Shown here in pieces: positions 46,493 to 55,786 of a stretch of 64,000 nt of DNA. Made by a program: the position numbers and the translations under genes. Source of the stretch: CAVWCQ01 sp963753545 (lineage in GTDB: Bacteria; Chloroflexota; Anaerolineae; Aggregatilineales; Aggregatilineaceae); the NCBI GenBank assembly GCA_963753545.1, contig CAVWCQ010000008.1:3658001-3722000 (forward strand). Direction: 5' to 3'. How positions within the stretch are numbered: position 1 is the stretch's first letter; each line of letters begins with the position of its first letter. The notes under the pieces were generated by a model. That model did no database searches and was not told the origin of the DNA. It was given only the letters and a program-made list of their open reading frames with translations.

Positions 46493-47453
46493 AATCACGG
46501 GCGGCAGAGATGCCCGCTAATGAGGTCGCCGCGCGCACAGCACGCCGGATCGCTTCTGCCACAACTTCCGCCGCGAACGCGCCGACGATGCTGGCATTGG
46601 CGGGACCAGCGCTTCCCGTCGAGAGCGCAAAAATGGTATCACCGTCAAAGAGCGTATGCGCAGGACGAACGGCGCGAGCCAGACCATCCTGCGCCATCTG
46701 CGCGACTTTGTTGGTTTCCTCTTTGGTCAGGCGGGCATTGGTCGCCACCACACCAATCACGGTATTGGCGCTGCTGGCAGCGCTGCCGCTGGCGGGCGGC
46801 TGGGCGGCGGCTCGCAGCACATTTAACGTTCCAATGAATTGACTGCCCTGGTGAACGCCGGCGATAATCTGCCCCTGTTCGTCTACCACGTCGCCCAGCG
46901 CATTGACCACCATCAGCGCCGCGACGATCAACCCGCCGCCGATCTCCACCGCCGTGCTGCCGACGCCCGATTTGCAGCCGGATTGAGGCCCCATAATCGT
47001 GCCAACGCGCGCGCCCGCCCCGGCTCCGACGCAGCCTTCCGTAACGGGATCGATAGAAGCGGATTGGCAAGCAGCATAGCCCATTGCGGCATCGGGGCGA
47101 ATGGCGAAGTTTCCCACATCCAGATCAAAGATGATCGCGCCCGGAACAATGGGGACTATCCCACCGCTGACGGGATAGCCAATCCCCTGTTCTTCCAGGT
47201 AGCGCATCACGCCGCTGGCTGCATCCAGACCATAGGCGCTGCCGCCCGCCAGCACAATCCCGTTGACCTGCTCGACAAGGTGCATCGGGCGCAGTAAATC
47301 CGTTTCCCGCGTGCCGGGCGCGCCGCCGCGCTGATCCACGCCGCCAACCGTGTTCGGCGGGCAGAGAATCACCGTACAGCCTGTCGGACCATCGAGGTTA
47401 TGAGCATGTCCCACGCGGATTCCATCAATAGCGGTCAATGTTTGATTTTGCAC
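46488..47453 (-). CDS. P1 (S58/DmpA-NylC-type) peptidase
   Basis: About 321 residues starting at GTG 47453 (VQNQTLTAIDGIRVGHA), with AGGGG nine bases upstream; the frame extends to 47537 without a sensible start. N-terminal nucleophile hydrolases of this family self-cleave before a Ser or Thr. Here SANTVIGVVATNARLT suggests cleavage between Asn and Thr, as in NylC-type nylon-oligomer hydrolase relatives. VLAGGSAYGLDAASGVMRYLEEQG and SGCKSGVGSTAVE are family blocks. The natural substrate is unknown (aminopeptidase-like). Confidence 0.85.
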   Translation of the reverse strand: MQNQTLTAIDGIRVGHAHNLDGPTGCTVILCPPNTVGGVDQRGGAPGTRETDLLRPMHLVEQVNGIVLAGGSAYGLDAASGVMRYLEEQGIGYPVSGGIVPIVPGAIIFDLDVGNFAIRPDAAMGYAACQSASIDPVTEGCVGAGAGARVGTIMGPQSGCKSGVGSTAVEIGGGLIVAALMVVNALGDVVDEQGQIIAGVHQGSQFIGTLNVLRAAAQPPASGSAASSANTVIGVVATNARLTKEETNKVAQMAQDGLARAVRPAHTLFDGDTIFALSTGSAGPANASIVGAFAAEVVAEAIRRAVRAATSLAGISAARDL

Positions 47454-47611
47454 GGTTGATATCCCCTTTTTCCCACCTATTTCCAACCCTTTTCGCACAA
47501 TTTCCAGACAACTGTTGGAAATGTGGGATAAGGTCATTATATCCTGGCGGATAAAAGCTGGCCCCTATAAAATCAACAGCGAATTGGAGCCAACACAGGA
47601 GTTATCAAACC

Positions 47612-47969
47612 ATGCACGACTGGATTTCAGCAGTTTGCGGGAGCCATCACGGTCTGCGATACGCAAGGCATTATCCTGGAAATGAACGATAAAGCTGCCC
47701 GCACCTTCGAGAAGGACGGCGGCAGAGCGTTGATCGGCAAAAATCTGTTCGACTGCCATTCAGAAGCGTCCCGCGCCAAGCTGGCGGAGATCATGCGGTC
47801 CCAGCAGCCCAACGTCTACACGATTGAAAAGGCGGGAGTCAAGAAGCTGATCTACCAGACACCCTGGTATCAGGATGGGCAGTTCGCCGGATTGGTGGAA
47901 ATTTCCCTGGAAATTCCGTTTGAGATGCCTCATTTTGTGCGGGATATGCCCGTTGGTGAGCAGAAATAA
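47612..47969 (+). CDS. Single PAS-domain protein (one frameshift)
   Basis: About 118 residues after correction. The PAS start is AGAITVCDTQGIILEMNDKA, then FEKDGGRALIGKNLFDCH and QPNVYTIEKAGVKKLIYQTPWY, ending in FAGLVEISLEIP. It is a stand-alone sensor domain with no output domain. The ATG at 47612 has AGGAG 11 bases upstream; one T of the TTT at 47625-47627 is extra. Its TAA overlaps the ATG of the GNAT gene. Confidence 0.7.
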
Positions 47970-48427
47970 TGGTCATCGAACCAGCGGCGGTAAAAGACGC
48001 GGCGGAGATCCTGGCGCTGCAAATGCTAGCATATCAGAGCGAGGCGGAAATATACGGCGACTATGGCATCCCACCCCTGACACAAACGCTCGACAACCTG
48101 ATCGCGCAGTTTCAGAGCAGCATTATTTTGAAGGCGGTTGAGGACGGCAGGATTACCGGCTCGGTGCGGGGCCATGTCGCAGACGGAACGGGACATATTG
48201 AGCGTCTGGTCGTGCATCCCGACTGCCAGGGGCGCGGCACCGGCAAGCAGTTGATGCACGCTATCGAAACGCGCCTGGAAAATGTAGAGCGCTACGAACT
48301 ATTTACCGGGGAGAAAAGCGCGCGGAACCTGTATTTATACCAAAAACTGGGATACCAGATTTTTCGCAGCGAAAGACTGAGCGACCAGGTGGTGTTTGTG
48401 TATTTGGAGAAACAGGCAGTTCGTTAG
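47969..48427 (+). CDS. GNAT-family N-acetyltransferase
   Basis: 152 residues. VVHPDCQGRGTGKQLMHAIE is the acetyl-CoA-binding R/Q-x-x-G-x-G/A signature, followed by KSARNLYLYQKLGYQIFRSE. Small-molecule or protein amino-group acetylation is expected; the substrate is unknown. Translation is coupled to the PAS gene by a TAATG overlap, so PAS sensing and acetylation may be linked. Confidence 0.85.
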   Translation: MVIEPAAVKDAAEILALQMLAYQSEAEIYGDYGIPPLTQTLDNLIAQFQSSIILKAVEDGRITGSVRGHVADGTGHIERLVVHPDCQGRGTGKQLMHAIETRLENVERYELFTGEKSARNLYLYQKLGYQIFRSERLSDQVVFVYLEKQAVR

Positions 48428-48514
48428 AATTCATGTGGGGCGCGGCAAGGTTATAAAGAAGTGTTGCTCATTTGTTGCGTGCCTTATCGTGATCTGCCAA
48501 GATATTCACGCGAA

Positions 48515-48532
48515 GGCGTATAGCCATACGCC
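48515..48532. repeat. GGCGTAT-AGCC-ATACGCC hairpin (R3, copy 1)
   Basis: A perfect 7-bp stem with a four-base loop in the 160-base gap before coaX. The same hairpin with its CCCTAC flank recurs at 49375-49394. The upstream GGGGCGCGGCAAGG recalls part of R1. Confidence 0.6.
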
Positions 48533-48589
48533 CCTACATGTTCATTTAAATGAATTTCTCGGACTCACTTCTACTCGGAAGAAGCAACT

Positions 48590-49357
48590 ATGATTTTAGC
48601 GATAGATGTTGGCAACACAAATGTCGTCTTTGGTATCTATGACGGGTCTAAGTGGTCGCATCACTGGCGCGTACAAACGGTGCGGGATCGGATGCCAGAC
48701 GAATATGCGGTCCTGTTTCGCGGCTTTCTCAGCGAAGCCGGACTAGATCTGCATTCCTTTGGTAATGTGGCCTTGAGCAGTGTTGTGCCGCAGCTTACGC
48801 ACGGTCTGGCGAATATGATCGCTGCCCGCACGGGGTATTTGCCTGTTGTGGTCAGTTCCAAGATCAACACAGGAATCCGGATTAATGTGGATTATCCCGA
48901 ACAGGTCGGCAGCGACCGTATCTGTGACGCTGTTGCCGCTTATGCCCGCTTCGAGACTAACAGCATCGTCGTCGATTTCGGGACGGCAACTGCATTTACC
49001 GTCGTGGTGGAACCGGGCGAGATGATCGGCGCGGCGATTGCTGCCGGATTGACCACAACCATTGATGCGCTGGTCCGCCGCACGGCCCAACTGCCACAGA
49101 TCGAACTCGTGCCGCCGCCGTCCGTCATTGGGCGGAACACGATTCACTCGATGCAGTCCGGGCTGCTGATCGGCCATGTGGCGATGGTCGAAGGGCTGGT
49201 GAGCCGGATTCGCGGTGAACTCGGCGCGGCAAAAGTGATTGCAACCGGGGGATTATCGACCGTATTGAGCAAGCTCACCGATTGCTTCGACGTGGTTGAT
49301 CCCTGGCTGACACTCGACGGCCTGCGCATTATTGCGGAACGCAACTCACGAAGTTAG
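48590..49357 (+). CDS. coaX: Type III pantothenate kinase
   Basis: 255 residues starting MILAIDVGNTNVVFGIYDG, the ASKHA phosphate-1 motif. SSVVPQLT, DRICDAVAAYARF and VDFGTATAFTVV are the other type III (CoaX) blocks. It phosphorylates pantothenate in the first step of coenzyme A synthesis and typically needs a monovalent cation. The next gene, coaBC, is convergent and in the same pathway. Confidence 0.95.
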   Translation: MILAIDVGNTNVVFGIYDGSKWSHHWRVQTVRDRMPDEYAVLFRGFLSEAGLDLHSFGNVALSSVVPQLTHGLANMIAARTGYLPVVVSSKINTGIRINVDYPEQVGSDRICDAVAAYARFETNSIVVDFGTATAFTVVVEPGEMIGAAIAAGLTTTIDALVRRTAQLPQIELVPPPSVIGRNTIHSMQSGLLIGHVAMVEGLVSRIRGELGAAKVIATGGLSTVLSKLTDCFDVVDPWLTLDGLRIIAERNSRS

Positions 49358-49374
49358 GCCACCGACACGAAAAA

Positions 49375-49394
49375 GGGCGTATTGCCATACGCCC
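49375..49394. terminator. Bidirectional hairpin between coaX and coaBC (R3, copy 2)
   Basis: GGGCGTAT and ATACGCCC form a perfect 8-bp stem with loop TGCC, preceded by AAAAA. It lies 17 bases after coaX and 12 bases after the convergent coaBC stop. It matches 48515-48532. Confidence 0.6.
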
Positions 49395-49406
49395 CTACGA
49401 GACCAT

Positions 49407-50645
49407 CTAGACCAACAGGTGGGCTACACGCTCGATCACGGCCTCGGCAATCGTCGCTTTACTCGCCAGATCAAGCCGGGTGATGCCGCCTTGCGCGTCA
49501 AGCAGCGTGACCCGGTTAGTATCCACTTCGAAGCCTGCATCCGAGGCGCTGATATCATTTGCCACGATCAAATCCAGCCCTTTACGCTCTAATTTGGATT
49601 GCGCATTCGTCTGCAAATCCTGGCTCTCCGCCGCGAAGCCAATCACCGCATGAGGCCAACCTGTGTGTGCCCGCTGCGCCTTGACCGCCTGCAAAATGTC
49701 GGTGGTACGGGAGAGATCGAGTCTTAGGCCCTCTTCGTTATCCGCAGTCTTTTTGATCTTCTGATCGGCTACGGTCGCGGGGCGGAAGTCGGCTACTGCC
49801 GCCGCCATGATCAGCGCGTCGGCCCCTTCCGCATTCAGTTGGACGGCGTGCAGCATCTCCTCCGCCGTATTGACCGAGATCAACGCCGCGCCGATGGGCA
49901 CAGGCAGATCACGGATCGTGCTGATCAACACTACGTCCGCGCCTGCATCGACGGCCGCCTGGGCAAGCGCATAACCCTGTTTGCCGCTGGAACGGTTGCT
50001 GATATAGCGCACCGGGTCCAGGGGTTCGCGCGTGCCGCCCGCCGTCACGACAATTTTCCGCCCGCTGAGCGCTCCACTGCGCCCGAAAGCCCGCCGGATA
50101 TAACCGATCAAGGCCGGTGTTTCGGGGAAACGGCCCTTGCCCACCAGCCCAGAGGCAAAACGGCCTTCGTCCGGCTCGATGACCGTTACGCCGCGCTCCT
50201 GTAGGATTTGCAGGTTAGCCTGGGTTGCGGGGTGGCTGTACATGCCGCCATCCATCGCCGGGGCGATCACCACCGGGCAGCGCACCGCCAGCGCTGTCAC
50301 TGAGAGCAGATCGTCCGCCAAGCCATGCGCCATTTTTGCCAATGTATTTGCCGTGATCGGCGCAATAACCAGCAGATCGGCTCCCTCGCCCAGCCCCACA
50401 TGAGCGATATGAGTTGGCAAGCCGCCGTCCGTAAACCACATTGATGTATAGGCGGCACGCCCTGTGACCGATTGGAAGGTGAGCGGGGTGACAAACTTCT
50501 GCGCCGCCTCGGTCATAATCACATCAACCAGCGCCCCGGCCTGAGTTAATTTACTGGCAAGATCGACGGCTTTATAGGCGGCGATGCTGCCTGTCACGCC
50601 AAGGATGATTTTTTTGTTGATTAACAGGGTGATCGGTTCCATCAT
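49407..50645 (-). CDS. coaBC: Phosphopantothenoylcysteine decarboxylase / phosphopantothenate-cysteine ligase
   Basis: About 412 residues from ATG 50645 (GAGGGGG four bases upstream). The N-terminal flavoprotein decarboxylase half has KIILGVTGSIAAYKAVDLASK, ADLLVIAPITANTLAKMAHGLADDLL and PAMDGGMYSHPA. The C-terminal ligase half has VVTAGGTREPLDPVRYISNRSSG, KKTAD and VANDIS. It is bifunctional, for the second and third steps of coenzyme A synthesis. A 26-base palindrome lies just upstream. Confidence 0.96.
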   Translation of the reverse strand: MMEPITLLINKKIILGVTGSIAAYKAVDLASKLTQAGALVDVIMTEAAQKFVTPLTFQSVTGRAAYTSMWFTDGGLPTHIAHVGLGEGADLLVIAPITANTLAKMAHGLADDLLSVTALAVRCPVVIAPAMDGGMYSHPATQANLQILQERGVTVIEPDEGRFASGLVGKGRFPETPALIGYIRRAFGRSGALSGRKIVVTAGGTREPLDPVRYISNRSSGKQGYALAQAAVDAGADVVLISTIRDLPVPIGAALISVNTAEEMLHAVQLNAEGADALIMAAAVADFRPATVADQKIKKTADNEEGLRLDLSRTTDILQAVKAQRAHTGWPHAVIGFAAESQDLQTNAQSKLERKGLDLIVANDISASDAGFEVDTNRVTLLDAQGGITRLDLASKATIAEAVIERVAHLLV

Positions 50646-50657
50646 GGCCCCCTCAGG

Positions 50658-50683
50658 CCGCATTCTGGAATTCCAGAATGCGG
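50658..50683. promoter_or_regulatory. Perfect 26-base palindrome upstream of coaBC
   Basis: CCGCATTCTGGAA followed immediately by its exact complement, no loop. It lies 13 bases upstream of the coaBC start codon and just past the etfA terminator. Palindromes this long without a T-run are usually protein sites or insertion scars. It could affect coaBC translation by folding. Confidence 0.5.
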
Positions 50684-50684
50684 A

Positions 50685-50719
50685 ATAAAAAACAGGTCTC
50701 CATTGTAACGGAGACCTGT
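50685..50719 (-). terminator. Terminator of the acd-etfB-etfA operon
   Basis: On the minus strand ACAGGTCTCC and GGAGACCTGT form a perfect 10-bp stem with an 8-base loop (50692-50719), followed by TTTTTTATT. It lies 20 bases after the etfA stop. Confidence 0.9.
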
Positions 50720-50738
50720 CAGCCAGAACAACGAGCCG

Positions 50739-51701
50739 TTAGCGGCCCAGGCGATTTTTAAATTCGGTGGTCAGCGCGGGCACAATCTCGAACAGATCGC
50801 CCACGATTCCGAAGCGTGCCAGCTTGAAGATCGGCGCTTCCGGGTCTTTGTTGATGGCGACGATCACCTTGGCGGTGCGCATCCCAGCCTGATGCTGGAT
50901 CGCGCCGGAGATACCAACCGCGATATACAGATCGGGCGATACGACTTTGCCCGTCTGTCCGACCTGATGCTCGTAGGGAATCCAGCCCGCATCAACTGCC
51001 GCGCGGCTGGCTCCCATCGCGCCGCCCAACACATCGGCAAGTTCTCGCACCGGGCCAAAGCCATCCGGCCCGCCTACGCCGCGCCCGCCGGAGACGATGA
51101 TGCTGGCGTCGGTTAGATTGACTTTGCCAACGGTCTTTTCAACCCCTTCGACTTTTGTCGCGGTATCCGTCGCTACGGGAGAAACATCGATCACGTTTCC
51201 GCTGAGGCTGGCGTCCGGTTCCAGAGCCTGGAACGCGCGGGCGCGCAGGGTGGCAAACTGTGGGCCGCTGCCCGAAATGGTTTCGATGCGCAGCGCCTTG
51301 CCACCTAACACGGATCGAGTCGCCTTGAGCTTGCCATTTTCCAGCGTCAGGTCAATCACATCGTTCAGCAGGCCGCCATTAACATCGGCAGCGGTGCCCG
51401 CCAGCACTTCACGCCCGGAGGTTGTTGCCGGAGCCAACACAACTGCTGGATTCTGTTCCTGCACGATTTTGGTCAGGAGGGCAACATAGGGTTCAAAACG
51501 ATATTCCGCCAGGGCGGGATCATCGGCTTTGATTACTGTATCCGCACCAGCATGGAAAGCGGCCTGAACCGCTTCGCCAATATTCTGACCAAACACGGCA
51601 GCGATCACCGGGCCGCCCAGTTTGTGAGCCAGTCCTAACGCTTCACGAGACGCCGCCAGGAGGCCCCCATTCGACTGTTCTGCCCAAACCAGTACGCTCA
51701 T
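50739..51701 (-). CDS. etfA: Electron transfer flavoprotein, alpha subunit
   Basis: 320 residues. The C-terminal FAD domain holds the ETF-alpha signature (LYIAVGISGAIQHQAGMRTAKV, then INKDPEAPIFKLARFGIVGD), and VVLAPATTSGREV lies in the N-terminal part. With EtfB it accepts electrons from acyl-CoA dehydrogenases and passes them to the quinone pool. Its start overlaps the etfB stop by 4 bases. Confidence 0.95.
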   Translation of the reverse strand: MSVLVWAEQSNGGLLAASREALGLAHKLGGPVIAAVFGQNIGEAVQAAFHAGADTVIKADDPALAEYRFEPYVALLTKIVQEQNPAVVLAPATTSGREVLAGTAADVNGGLLNDVIDLTLENGKLKATRSVLGGKALRIETISGSGPQFATLRARAFQALEPDASLSGNVIDVSPVATDTATKVEGVEKTVGKVNLTDASIIVSGGRGVGGPDGFGPVRELADVLGGAMGASRAAVDAGWIPYEHQVGQTGKVVSPDLYIAVGISGAIQHQAGMRTAKVIVAINKDPEAPIFKLARFGIVGDLFEIVPALTTEFKNRLGR

Positions 51702-52483
51702 ATGACCTTCTCCTGGATCAGCTTTTCGACCAGCGCAGAAGCTTTCGCCTGGGCGGTTGCCCCCTGGATCATCTCAACCGATCCTTCGCGCTTGGGCAGG
51801 CTGCGATACGTTTCGATGGTCGCCTGCGGGGTCACATCCGCCGCGCTCAGGCCCAGATCAGACAGGCCCCAAACGGGAATTTCCGCCTTAGCGGCCTTGC
51901 GGATTCCGATGAAGGTCGGATATTTGGGTTCGTTGATGTCTTTGATGACGCTGATCACCGCCGGGAGCTTGCTGGAAACGGTCTGGGTTCCGGCTTCCGT
52001 CGCCCGGCGCACGCGGATCGTTTTCGCGGCAAAGTCAACCGCTTCGATCTTGGCGACAAAACCGAGCATGTTCCAGCCGAGTTTGCGCGCCGTCTGGTAG
52101 ATATGCTGGTCGGTGGCGCTGTCGGAAAACTCTTTGCCGAAGATCACCAGATCCACATCGCCCAGTTTTTTGATCGCGGCGGCAACCGCCGTCGCATAAC
52201 CCAGACTGTCAGCCCCTTCTAACGCGCCATCCCAGACGCGGATCGCCTGATCGACGCCAACCGCAAGGCCATGCTTGAGCGCTTCCTGCTCCTCTTCGTG
52301 ACCAAGGGTGAGAACGGTAGCTTTGAGATTATGCGCACCCTTCAATAACACCGCTTCCGTGATGGCATATTCATCCCAGGGATTCACAACAAGCTTATCG
52401 CCCCAACTGACCTTTCCAGCGGCGTCTACCGTCACCGTCGCTTCGGTGTCCGGCGTACTATGGGTTACAACAACAACGTGCAA
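51698..52483 (-). CDS. etfB: Electron transfer flavoprotein, beta subunit
   Basis: 261 residues. The ETF-beta pattern is shown by NPWDEYAITEAVLLK and LGHEEEQEALKHGLAVGVDQAI, then LPAVISVIKDINEPKYPTFIGIRKAAKAEI. It binds AMP in the heterodimer. It lies 13 bases after the acyl-CoA dehydrogenase and overlaps etfA by 4 bases, so the three are one operon. Confidence 0.95.
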   Translation of the reverse strand: MHVVVVTHSTPDTEATVTVDAAGKVSWGDKLVVNPWDEYAITEAVLLKGAHNLKATVLTLGHEEEQEALKHGLAVGVDQAIRVWDGALEGADSLGYATAVAAAIKKLGDVDLVIFGKEFSDSATDQHIYQTARKLGWNMLGFVAKIEAVDFAAKTIRVRRATEAGTQTVSSKLPAVISVIKDINEPKYPTFIGIRKAAKAEIPVWGLSDLGLSAADVTPQATIETYRSLPKREGSVEMIQGATAQAKASALVEKLIQEKVI

Positions 52484-52495
52484 GGCACTCCTCCT

Positions 52496-53705
52496 TCAGC
52501 TTTGCCAATAATCGGGATCATAAGCTGGCAGTTCGCAGCGCAGCGGGCGGTCATGGCGGTAGCCAAGCGCATAATCGGCCTGGATCAACTGCTGAATTTC
52601 GCTCGCGCCTTCATAAATGACCGCGCCCTTGCTGTTGCGCAGATAACGCTCCACATCGTATTCGTCGCTGAAGCCATACGCGCCGTGCAGTTGAACCGCT
52701 TCCAGGGCCGCTTTGACGCTCATATCGGTGGCGAACCACTTGGCGACGGCTGTCTCACGCGTGTTGCGCTTGCCCTCGTTTTTCATCCAGCCCGCCCGGA
52801 GAATCAGCAGTCTGGCGGCATCGTACCACTGCTGCATATAGGCGATCTTCTGCTTGATCAGCTGGTGGTGGCCGATCGGGTTCGCCAAAGGTGTGGCGGG
52901 TATTGGCGTACTTGATGCTGTCTTCCAGGCAGGCCCGGATCAGGCCCATCGCGCCCGCGCCAACCGTATAGCGCCCGTTATCCAGGCAGCTCATCGCAAT
53001 ATAAAAGCCTTCGCCCTCTTCACCAATGCGGTTCTCAAGCGGAACTTCGACATCCTGCATTGCGACCCAGCCCGTTGATCCGGCGCGCACGCCCAATTTG
53101 CCGTGAATATCGCCCGTCGTAACGCCCTTCATATCGCTGGTAATCATAAAAGCGGTGATGCCCTTGTGGGCAGGCTCGGCGTGGGGATCGGTTTTGGCAA
53201 ACACGAGGATGTTATGCGCTTTCGTCGCGAGGCTGATCCACATCTTTTCGCCGTTGAGGACATAGCAGCCGTCTTCGCGGCGAGCCGTCGAACGCAGGCT
53301 CACAGGGTCGCTTCCGGCGTCCGGCTCTGTCAGGGCATAAGCGGCGTATTTTTCGCCTTTGGCCTGGGGAACGAGGAAGCGCTGCTTTTGTTCTTCTGTA
53401 CCCCATTGCAGTAGGGCCATGCTGTTCAGGCCCATGTGGACGGACATAATCACGCGCAGGCTGGTATCGACGCGTTCCAATTCTTCGCAGACCAGGGCCA
53501 GCGTGATGTAGTCGAAGCCCTGCCCGCCATAACGGACCGGGATGTTGATGCCCAGAATGCCCAGTTCGGCCATGCGGGGCAGAATGGCGGGGTTGACCTG
53601 CTGCTTGCGATCCCATTCTTTGATGGTCGGGTAAATCTCTTTTTGGGCAAAATCCCGCACCATCTGTTGAGCCATTAAATGTTCTTCAGTCAGTTCAAAG
53701 TCCAT
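52496..53705 (-). CDS. Acyl-CoA dehydrogenase (one frameshift)
   Basis: About 402 residues after correction. The flavin-binding and substrate segments are present: AYALTEPDAGSD, GEKMWISLATKA, RHTFGN(P)IGHHQLIKQKI. The C-terminal YEGASEIQQ contains the catalytic glutamate region of short/branched-chain enzymes. The frame breaks near 52875 (one extra base, GGCGAAC for GGCAAC). It feeds electrons to the downstream ETF. Substrate chain length cannot be fixed. Confidence 0.9.
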
Positions 53706-53867
53706 CTTAGAAACATCCTTTTGAAGAAAAATAAAAATACGTTCCTTACTTGAGGGAAAAGCACAGCAGTTAGATTATATCATGGCGCTGGGGGTTCTAA
53801 AACGCTGCTTTTCCAGAACTTACCGTTGACCACCGGGGGAAGATGTGGTAAATTATTCGCGCAATGA

Positions 53868-53942
53868 GGCTCCGTAGCTCAATGGCAGAGCAGTTGACTC
53901 TTAATCAATTGGTTGGAGGTTCGAGTCCTCCCGGAGTCACCA
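53868..53942 (+). tRNA. tRNA-Lys (CTT)
   Basis: A cloverleaf of 72 bases plus an encoded CCA. The acceptor stem GGCTCCG/CGGAGTC has one G-T pair. The D arm is GCTC-AATGGCA-GAGC, the anticodon stem GTTGA/TCAAT with loop CTCTTAA (anticodon CTT), and the T arm GGAGG-TTCGAGT-CCTCC. Discriminator A. It reads AAG codons. Confidence 0.95.
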
Positions 53943-53947
53943 GCACA

Positions 53948-53980
53948 AACACCCACCAACGCGGCGGGTGTTTTTTGTTT
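53948..53980 (+). terminator. Terminator after tRNA-Lys
   Basis: ACACCC(ACC) and (GG)GGGTGT form a stem with T6 after it, starting 6 bases past the tRNA CCA. The SDR gene begins 20 bases later. Confidence 0.7.
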
Positions 53981-54000
53981 TCCATACGGAGGGAAACAGC

Positions 54001-54747
54001 ATGAACAAAACTGTCCTCATTACTGGGTCGTCACGCGGCATCGGAGCCAGCCTGGGCATTCATCTGGCACAGGCCGGATACCGCGTCGTGATCAACTATG
54101 CCAGTTCCGCAGAACAGGCCCACAGTGTGATCGAGACTATCACTCAAAAAGTTGGACCAAATCGAGCAATTTGCATTCAGGCGGATGTCTCCCGGCGGGA
54201 TGATGTCCAGTGGATGTTTGATCAGATTCAGGCGCAGTTCGGGCAGGTCGATGTTCTAATCAACAACGCGGGTATCAACATCGATGGGCCGTTTTTGGAG
54301 ATGAGCGACGAGCAGTGGAGCCGCGTGACCGGAACCATCCTCAATGGAACCTTCATCTGCTCGCAGGAATTCGCGCGCCGCTATGAGGGCAGCGAGGGCC
54401 AGATTGTCAACATGGGTGCAACAACGGGTTTCCGAGGGCGAAAGAACGGGGCGAACTATTGCAGCGCCAGAGCGGGTGTGAACGTGCTGACAAAGTGCAT
54501 GGCCCTCGAACTTGCGCCGCACATCCGGGTGAACTGCGTGGTTCCCGGTTACATCGACACCGAGGAGCTGATGACCCGTTACAATCTCTCCGATCCCGAA
54601 CGCCGCCAGCAGATCGAGAGTACGATCCCGCTGGGCAGGCTGGGCACACCGGACGATATCTGCAAAACGGTACTGTTCCTCATCCGCGACGCAGAGTACA
54701 TCACCGGGCAAAATTTCTTCGTCAACGGCGGGTACTTTATGTACTAA
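54001..54747 (+). CDS. Short-chain dehydrogenase with altered active site
   Basis: 248 residues. The N-terminal Rossmann motif TVLITGSSRGIGASLGIHLA is intact, with NNAGINIDGPFLEM and PGYIDTEELM. The catalytic Ser-Tyr-x3-Lys set is not: the strand that should carry Ser reads VNMGATTGFRGRK, and the Tyr motif reads N-Y-C-S-A-R, i.e. Arg for Lys. The usual reductase activity is therefore doubtful; it may be a binding protein or use a different proton path. The ATG at 54001 has ACGGAGGGA upstream. The DprA gene follows 88 bases later. Confidence 0.8.
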   Translation: MNKTVLITGSSRGIGASLGIHLAQAGYRVVINYASSAEQAHSVIETITQKVGPNRAICIQADVSRRDDVQWMFDQIQAQFGQVDVLINNAGINIDGPFLEMSDEQWSRVTGTILNGTFICSQEFARRYEGSEGQIVNMGATTGFRGRKNGANYCSARAGVNVLTKCMALELAPHIRVNCVVPGYIDTEELMTRYNLSDPERRQQIESTIPLGRLGTPDDICKTVLFLIRDAEYITGQNFFVNGGYFMY

Positions 54748-54834
54748 AGCGCTGCTGGCGGGCGGATTAAAAGCAGTATAGACTACATTCCTATTACTCC
54801 CTTTATCCGCCTCCTCAGCAACGGGAGAGATAAC

Positions 54835-55772
54835 TTGGACTCGCAACACTGCTTCGCTTGCATCAAGTCCCCGGCATCGGACACCGCACTGTTCATAAGA
54901 TATTGCGCTGGGCTAATGGCAGCACAGAGCAGATCGATCAGCTCTTTGAAATGGATGCCAGTGAAATCAGCCACCTGTTTGGCGTCAAGATTGAGTTGGC
55001 GGAAGAACTTCGAAACTCCTCCCATGATAGCGCGGAGGAACTCGAAAGCCGCCTGTTTGCTCAAGGTTTCCGCTTGAGCACCCAACAGGATGCTACCTAT
55101 CCGCAGCAACTTTTAAAACAGTTAGGAGATAAAGCGCCGCCCATTCTTTACCTTCAGGGAGTACCGGAGATTTTTGAGAAACGCGGTCTGGCTTTCAGCG
55201 GATCACGCCATGCTTCCGAACAGGGATTAAAGCATACAGCGGAGTTGGTTGAGCAAGCTGTTCGCCAGGGCGTGAGTATCATCAGCGGACATGCGCCCGG
55301 CGTCGACTCGATTGCCCACCGGACAGCTCTGGAGCAAGATGGGACAACTATTCTTGTGCTGCCAGAAGGTGTCTTAACCTTTAAGCTGCGTCCCGAAATC
55401 CGCGAATGGGTTGAACGATCTCCACAACATATCGGCATTGTATCAGAGTTTCCACCGCACATGCCCTGGTCCGCGCCCAACGCTATGATCCGAAACCAGA
55501 CTTTGATTGGCTTATCAGAGGCATTGTGCGTCATCGAAGCGGGTGATACAGGCGGAACCTTGAGCGCAGGACAAACAGCGCTCAAGCTAAAAATCCCCGT
55601 TCTGGTCCTTGACTACCCCAATCCGCCAAGCAGCGCAGCCGGAAACAAGCTACTGCTGAAACAAGGCGCGCAACCCGTTTCGACAGTTCCCAAAGCTGTT
55701 CTGCCAGACTGGTCAACCCTCAGTACGCCATCTTATTCAGACGATAAGCCAACACAGCTATCGTTGTTCTAA
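54835..55772 (+). CDS. DprA-like DNA-processing protein
   Basis: About 312 residues. An N-terminal helix-hairpin-helix (LHQVPGIGHRTVHKIL) is followed by the DprA/Smf Rossmann domain: LAFSGSRHASEQGLKHTAELV, SIISGHAPGVDSIAHRTAL, TTILVLPEGV, RNQTLIGLSEALCVIEAG, GGTLSAGQTA. DprA binds single-stranded DNA and loads RecA during transformation. The start is uncertain: TTG 54835 has GGGAGAG upstream but needs one missing base restored near 54845; TTG 54858 is in frame. It is followed 15 bases later by a RecQ-PRTase gene, clearly one operon. The C-terminal winged helix of DprA is absent. Confidence 0.85.
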
Positions 55773-55786
55773 ATTGGAGGCGTCTC

